Origin: Massospora cicadina
Taxonomy: Eukaryota; Entomophthoromycota; Entomophthoromycetes; Entomophthorales; Entomophthoraceae
Assembly: GCA_022478985.1 (NCBI GenBank)
Contig: JAKSZP010006706.1
Coordinates: 62,001 to 126,000, forward strand
Direction: 5' to 3'
Length of the DNA: 64,000 nt
Shown here: positions 58,627 to 64,000 of the stretch, in pieces
How the letters are laid out: each line of letters starts with the position of its first letter
How positions within the stretch are numbered: the first letter of the stretch is position 1
Program-made: the position numbers and the translations under genes
The notes under the pieces: generated by a model
Databases searched by the model: none
Seen by the model: the letters and a program-made list of their open reading frames with translations, nothing else
Told to the model about the DNA's origin: nothing

Positions 58627-59373
58627 TGTCAGACATTTGCCTCCCAGGCTTCAGAATAAGAATGTTGTGATAAAACTCAGCCAAATAGAGGAAATGTCGG
58701 ACATTTACAAGTCTGCAACAATGATGAAATTAATTTTAATTATAAAAACGATTTAGTCAGCCAAAAAGACCCTGGCCAATTCTCAGTGGAACCCTTCAAA
58801 TTGGGTCAGCACAATCTTTAATACTCTTCAGGCAACTAAACCAATAGCCAGCAGTCAGATCACTCTGACCACAAAGTGGACCATGGGCATCCATTGGATG
58901 GTACTCCCCCAGACATACTCAGGTCCATTCAAGCACCTACATGGGGACCACCCCTTTTATAGGCGTAAGGGGTCCTCCAAGCTGAAATTTTTTTATCAAA
59001 TGGAGATTGCTACAATGATTAGATTGTTGCCCCATGGGTACGTCTTAGCCAAACATAATTCCTCATCCATTGTTCAGCTAAAGGGAAGCAATTTTTTAAG
59101 CTTTGGTAGGGTAAAATCACATATTATTTAATTTGGAATTTTCCAAGCTATTTGAACATTGTTTCTCAACGTTTTTTTCTATTATCAATTTTAAGTAGAC
59201 ACTCTTTTTTACCCCTGCACTGCGCTAAATAAAAATCTATAAACCTAAAACTTTTCAGTATTTATTTATTTTATTATTTTCAAGATAAGTGATGAGAGAA
59301 GCCATCCTCATTTATTGTTGGGTAAGTGGTAAATAAGCACCAGCGAGCCTTTTTCCAACTTAAAAATCCAACG
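58627..59373 (+). repeat. 3' LTR of A2
   Basis: It runs from TGTCAGACATTTGCCTCCC to AAAAATCCAACG, followed by TACAT. The last base is G where CA is expected. Confidence 0.9.
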
Positions 59374-59378
59374 TACAT

Positions 59379-60190
59379 AAAAAGAAAGGAGGCTATCAAG
59401 TTGTTATAATATATTGATTCTTAACTTGGTGACTAATTTGGATAGCTACCCCATGCTTAAATCGACATTTTGTATTCCTTTTAAGAGCTTTATATCTCTC
59501 AGCAATAGATCCTAACAGTGGGTATTTGCATATTGAGCTAGCACCCTAGGACTGAGCTAAGTGCGCCCTAATTGCTAACAAAGAACTATCTGAATTAATA
59601 AAAGTGACACATGGGCTATGCAATGCCCAGACTACCTTTCAGTGAGCCATGGATGGACTTTTTGCTAATCTTAATCTATAATGCGCTATTGTCTACCTTA
59701 ACAACATTAAAGAGTAATCAAAACCTCCAATGGGCATCTCAAACAGCTTTGCGATGTCTTTAATCAGTTAAGGCAGGTTCCTTAAAATTAAGCCTCCTAA
59801 TGCTTATCCTTCTAGACCAAAATGGAGTTACTTTGGCATAAGGTCACAAAAATAGGAATCAAAACCATTCCAGAAAAAGTAATAGTGACTGAGAAAATGT
59901 CCCCATAGTGTGAGAAAATTAGGTGTTTTTTGGAATGGTGGGTTATTACAGACAATATATTCACATTTATCTGCTCTTGCTGAGCCCTTAATATATTTAC
60001 TTTAGATGGGTTTCCATTGAGTAAAAACCCATAAAATTAAGCCTTTAATCTTCTTAAAACTGCCTTAGTTTCACAACCTGCCTGTAGCAATTGGTAATTT
60101 TACATGAAATTCCTAAGGTTGGGACTTAGGGCACCAAATATGACATTGGTTGCACTCTCAATTTTATGAATCAACTCAATTTGTCAAGTA
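59379..60190 (+). pseudogene. Reverse transcriptase of element G
   Basis: The relic reads DSYPMLKSTFCIPF, LSAIDPNSGYLHIEL, KCALIANK, GLCNAQTTFQ and AMDGLFANLNL. The catalytic box VYLNNIKE lies at 59694-59705, with both aspartates as asparagine. The thumb and connection follow (KIKPP, VFWNGGLLQ for FLGMVGYYRQ). The start of RNase H, KYDIGCTLN near 60137-60163, closes the segment. Stops occur every 10-30 codons. Confidence 0.7.
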
Positions 60191-61070
60191 TATGCATTTT
60201 GGGATAGTTTAGTAATAATAAATTCCAGTGGGCTTTTAGTAAATTTATGTTCTCTCATTCTACCAGTGGATGGTTACTGGGACACCAGTAATCCTTTAGA
60301 CATCTCTGACACCTAATCTACTAATATTTTGTGTAGCTCTTACTGGTTTACTAAGTATCAAGGGAGGTTGTGTTTCTTTTCCGTCACTTGGAAAGGGTAT
60401 ATCTACTTTGGTTCTCCCTCTGATATAAAGTCCATTTCGCTTATAATAACAAGTCCATAAATTTATTTATTTAATATAAATCAGTTCATGGGGTCCTAGC
60501 ATGGCTGGCCATGGAGTAGAAGCATTAGTTCTGGGTGCCATGAGAGCTCAGCGTTTGCGCCTTGCAACTAGGAGAGTTGCAAGAGGAAGATAGCAGAAGG
60601 CTGACATTCTAAGACGCTCAAGTTAGAAGTTGGCCATTTTCTGGTGAGTGCACTCTAGAAAGCCCACTAGGTGACAGAGGCTAGTGACGTATTGAACATA
60701 ACTCCACCTTAGCTGAAGTGAGGCATATATCTAGTGTATGCTTCCAAAAGTGCTATTTCTATAGAACAGAAAATTTGGGGACTTTAGACCTAATTTTGTA
60801 CGATTTTTAAGCCCTATACTTTATTTTCTAACGTGACCAAGTCTGCCAGATGATTGAGGTGACTCTTCTCCAGAGTAGGTTTTCATATGTTAAGTTAACA
60901 TGCAAGGTCTTGAGAGCCTTGTTTGTTACACTGTTGATATTTATTCTTATTTTGATAAAACTTTCATATATTTACCATTGACAGTGATGTGGATGTGGAT
61001 GTAGGCGCCAGACTATCTTAACTAGATGAACAATAGATTAACCATCCTATGACTTACTAAAGTAAGACCC
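60191..61070. other. ~0.9 kb interruption in G RNase H
   Basis: G RNase H breaks off near 60190 and resumes near 61078. The sequence between shows no coding domain. A perfect 8 bp stem, TTGCAACT / AGTTGCAA, lies at about 60577-60596. The size and position suggest another solo LTR or a decayed insert, but I could not find matching ends or a target duplication. Confidence 0.4.
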
Positions 61071-61400
61071 TATCTACGTCTTAATGAAGTTCATCTTTCC
61101 TGAATTAAAAAATGCTTAACCATGCTTCTTGTTATCAATTATCTTCGCCCTCAATTTGATGTTAACATTTCACCATTGTCATGGACCATGCCTTCATTAA
61201 ATGATGACAGCAGATGAACTATCCTGATGGGAGGCTGGTAAGATGGGCCTTCCAGATTCAAATATATGACTTCTCAATAGTCCATTGCACTGAAACTACT
61301 CACAAGAATGTTAATGGATTATTATTCATACCATTATAAAACAGGGTGGACCTGAAGAAGATCACCTGTGTGATTTGATTGGTCATCCCAAAATATTAGA
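61071..61400 (+). pseudogene. RNase H end of element G
   Basis: Fragments read RLNEVHLS, KCLTMLLVINYLRPQF, MDHAF and PDGRLVRWAFQIQIYDFSIVH, the RNase H helix and last strands. The equivalent of the final aspartate region reads NVNGLL. Confidence 0.65.
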
Positions 61401-62560
61401 ATTGGAGACATTTAAGACTAGATCTTGGTCACAAACCATGCCAGATATACACATATTAAGGGAGGAATGTTATATAAGCTAGTTGATCAAAAGTGTTACC
61501 CTATGTGCGACCCTCCTATTAACCAAAATTACTATAGGGGAAATCCAGTATGGGCCATGGTGCCATTTAAAAACCTTATAAATGGTTTAGGAAGCGCTGC
61601 TATTGGTATTAAATTCTTAAAACGTTCATGCCGTTTTGGAATTAATCTAACTTGTAGGACTCAATGCTATCTTTTACCCCATTACCAACATAAAAAGGTG
61701 GCTCCTCCAGCGCTGTCCATCATGGTCATTATTACAGTATTAGAACTCCTACAAAAGGCCTTCACAAACTTCAATATACTCCTATTTATTGACCACTTAA
61801 ATAAGTGGAAAAAAAATATTCTGTCTCTGCGGCCATTTATAAGGCTACCACTTTATTTCTTTTTTTTTCTTTTTTTCCACCTTATTTCTTTTACACTCCT
61901 TATACCAAACACAAATGCCCCAGACTTTTCTTTCCAATAATGTATATAATTATTTTTTAAATAGTATAAAAACTATATTCCTTATTCACTAATTACCACT
62001 TTTCTTTACTACATATAATCCTTTTTATAAATGGGGTAGTTAATAATAATAAAATTCTTTTATCTATCTTCTGGAATATGACAGCTAACTATACCAAAAA
62101 ATGAAAATATCTAAGCTCTAGTTTACAAGACTACAGGATAACTTATCATTAAATTATCAAGTAACTTTTTTCCAGGACCTCTATGTGATAATTGATATTT
62201 TTACATGGATTTTTTAGGGTTTGCACAAGAAATCTGCTACATTGACTGTTGAAATCCTGTAGCTCCAATAAGAGTTAATTGTCTAGTTGATGCTATGTGG
62301 TAAATTTAAAATAAAGTTGTTATTTTTTGACAATTTAATAAAAACAAAGATATGAACCTTAAACCAGTGAATTGCTGGGACGCTGTCATTTGTTATGATC
62401 ACATTCCTAATATATCAAAATATATACATAACTTTTGAAGGGCTACTATAACATGTTGAGGACTCATTCCCCTTTTCTCTACCTAAAACTAGCTCTATTT
62501 CACCATGAAGTAGAATCCCATTTTCATATACCTAGTTCTCATTTATAAGAGTTATTACAT
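61401..62560 (+). pseudogene. Integrase of element G
   Basis: The frame 61425-61940 starts with the RNase H-integrase spacer (GGMLYKLVDQKCYP). A neighbouring frame carries YKWFRKRCYWY-type text and CRTQCYLLPHYQ of the zinc region. The core start reads LLFIDHLNKW (61780-61809) and AIYKATTLFLF. A ~220 bp very AT-rich stretch (61930-62150) separates it from CDN near 62190, the second catalytic region. A weak SPF..LY-like match lies near 62470. Confidence 0.6.
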
Positions 62561-64000
62561 AAATTTAGTAAGTTTTAGATCAATTTTATGCATCATTTGT
62601 TTGATTAATTAAGTCATGGACGCCATGATGGCGTTTATGCACTGCAACTAAGATGTTGCACTTGGCCTTTTTCCGCTTAATTTCACCTTTAGGCAATTTT
62701 ATATAAAGTAAGTAAAAGTAAAACACTGACACATTGATCTCCGCCGATGTTTCTGACTCCACCATCTGCTGCTCCAGTCTGGGGCTATGGTGCACCACCC
62801 CTATCATTTTCCAACCTATGGAAAATGCATATGGAATATTTTAACTAGTCCAATAAATTTATCCAGCTGTTATGTCACTTTGAGGGACTTAGCTCTCCAC
62901 CCAGTGCCCGCCCTCCCAATTTGCGCCCACCCTCCTTCCTTCCCTTAATCCAAGATCTGCTTTTGCCTCAGAATTGACCATAGAAGTATAACCATATGTC
63001 AACTTTGCACTAATTGAGCTCGCCACTTCCACTTTCATGCCAGGATGGCAAAATTTGCCTTCCACTTTTTTAAAAAATATTTCTACATCAGTTTCCCCTC
63101 TGAGGAGGAAGCTGCTGCTGCAGTGGGAACTCTGATAATATATAACATACTCCAATCCTTACAACTCAAACCCAATTCCCACAGACACAATGATGATGGT
63201 GAGCTTCACCAACTTCCCTTCTCACCTTCTGTCCCAAATGTTGTATTAGTAGTTGATGTCAAGGATATTGGCCTAAAGCTCAAACAACATCCTCCACTTC
63301 ACTGTCCCCAGTTTATTTAAGTGCCTTGAGTCTCACCATGATACTTCTACTATCACCACTTACCGCCCAGACATACTAAAAAAGGCCCCATGCATACTCG
63401 CATTGCATCTGCGCTTAACCATTTCTTATGTGCTCGCTTTGACAACAGAAGCCAGATTTTCAACTTTTTTACTTTATATTAATCTTAAAATATCTGCTGT
63501 CATACCAATGCTCTTACTTCTAATACTGATTCTGATACTAAAGCCACTCCAGCAGTATATATCTGGGGTACCTTATTAAAAGTTTCCACTATCCTGTTCA
63601 ATTGTTGGGCCAGCGCCAAAGATTGAAGTCCTCCATACCCCAACTAACCTCAGCCATCAGTAAAAAATCCAGCCAATCAGAAGGAGGCTTGGACCACTCT
63701 TTACTCCCAGGAGTATCCTATTTTCCTGATAAACTTCAACCTTATACCAGTGCACCAATCCAATTAACCAAAATCCCTGGGCCTTATTGGCTGAGGTTTT
63801 TAATTTGAGTAAAAACATCAAACAAGCTGATCCCCACCTTAGTTTTTCCTAAATATCAAGTATGAAGCCCAATTTTCCCTCATATTTATGCTTCAAAAAT
63901 AAATGCTGAACCATTACAAAGTGATCATCACCTCGTTGTTGAAGTGGCTTCCATGTGCAATTTTTTCCCTCTGAAAAGCCGCAGCTAAGTCTGTTGCCAT
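62561..64000. other. Unassigned right flank
   Basis: No element is recognised. Two overlapping open stretches share 62889-63320. The plus one (63045-63320) begins MAKFAFHFFKKYFYISF and has an alanine run; the minus one (63155-62889) is 88 codons. I recognise neither. Another + frame (63602-63808) is also unmatched. A 3' LTR of element G should lie here or beyond the window but I could not pair it with a 5' copy. Confidence 0.3.

Larger units (their letters stand above)
51128..59373 (+). mobile_element. Ty3/Gypsy retrotransposon A2
   Basis: LTRs of 748 bp (after removing an insert) and 747 bp begin TGTCAGACATTTGCC. A perfect TACAT duplication flanks the element (51123-51127, 59374-59378). The domain order is gag, protease, RT, RNase H, integrase, all alignable with A1. 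Two insertions lie inside: a solo LTR in the 5' LTR (51190-51952) and a Chromo-2-type solo LTR between gag and protease (54211-55104). Protease reads DTW and RT YLYD, so the copy is dead. Confidence 0.92.

Noticed and set aside
61855..61885. T-rich run as poly(A) tail of a minus-strand LINE
   Set aside because: It lies inside a readable integrase core and no LINE sequence adjoins it.
1..64000. CRISPR array, tRNA or rRNA genes, operons
   Set aside because: I saw no regularly spaced repeats, no cloverleaf sequences and no prokaryotic gene organisation; the content is eukaryotic retrotransposons.

Overview
The window is a transposon graveyard from a TE-rich eukaryote. I find no host gene, tRNA, rRNA or CRISPR array I can defend. 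Almost everything between about 3.5 and 62.6 kb resolves into nested Ty3/Gypsy LTR retrotransposons, one non-LTR (LINE) element and three solo LTRs. The LINE has an APE endonuclease, an FADD reverse transcriptase and a C-terminal CCHC-type finger, as in the Tad1/L1 group. Two chromoviruses appear to use Tf1/sushi-type self-priming. Together these fit a fungal genome best (about 60% sure); no host gene is available to confirm it. Names below (A1, A2, B1, B2, B3, G, Chromo-1, Chromo-2) are mine.

Layout. 1-3512 is unassigned AT-rich sequence. A1 (+, 3513-16511) is split by Chromo-1 (-, 5346-10904, target duplication AGGAG), a solo LTR (12044-12769, ATAGC) and a ~410 bp insertion (13430-13839). 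B1 (-, 16868-41918, ATATG/GTATG) is split twice: by B2 (+, 18792-26099) in its RNase H, and by Chromo-2 (-, 26435-37690), which itself holds the LINE (-, 30163-35420) flanked by ~32 bp duplications. B3 (+, 44984-50920, ATGAT) and A2 (+, 51128-59373, TACAT) follow. A2 carries a foreign solo LTR in its 5' LTR (51190-51952, AAATA) and a Chromo-2-family solo LTR (54211-55104, CTTGC). The DNA around B3 and A2 is an older Ty3 element, G (+): protease relic near 44.1 kb, start of RT at 50.9-51.1 kb, RT at 59.4-60.1 kb, split RNase H and integrase to about 62.5 kb. 62.6-64 kb is unassigned.

State of the genes. Every element encodes or encoded gag, protease, reverse transcriptase, RNase H and integrase (Chromo-2 seems to lack gag), but all reading frames are broken by stops and frameshifts. 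The RT catalytic Y-x-D-D box survives only in B2 and Chromo-2. In A1, B1, B3, G and Chromo-1 one or both aspartates are asparagine, and in A2 the first is tyrosine. The Asp-to-Asn changes are G-to-A transitions, mostly in TpG context, as expected from CpA-directed C-to-T mutation (RIP-like) or methylcytosine decay. The youngest insertions (LINE, Chromo-1, solo LTR at 12 kb) look GC-richer than the older, AT-rich relics.

Two replication strategies are visible. The A/B/G elements share a primer-binding site close to TGGTGCTCACTACAGGGG just after the 5' LTR. The two chromoviruses have no TGG site; instead a 9-10 nt stretch next to the 5' LTR is complementary to a stretch about 25-30 nt downstream of a TATA-like box inside the LTR.
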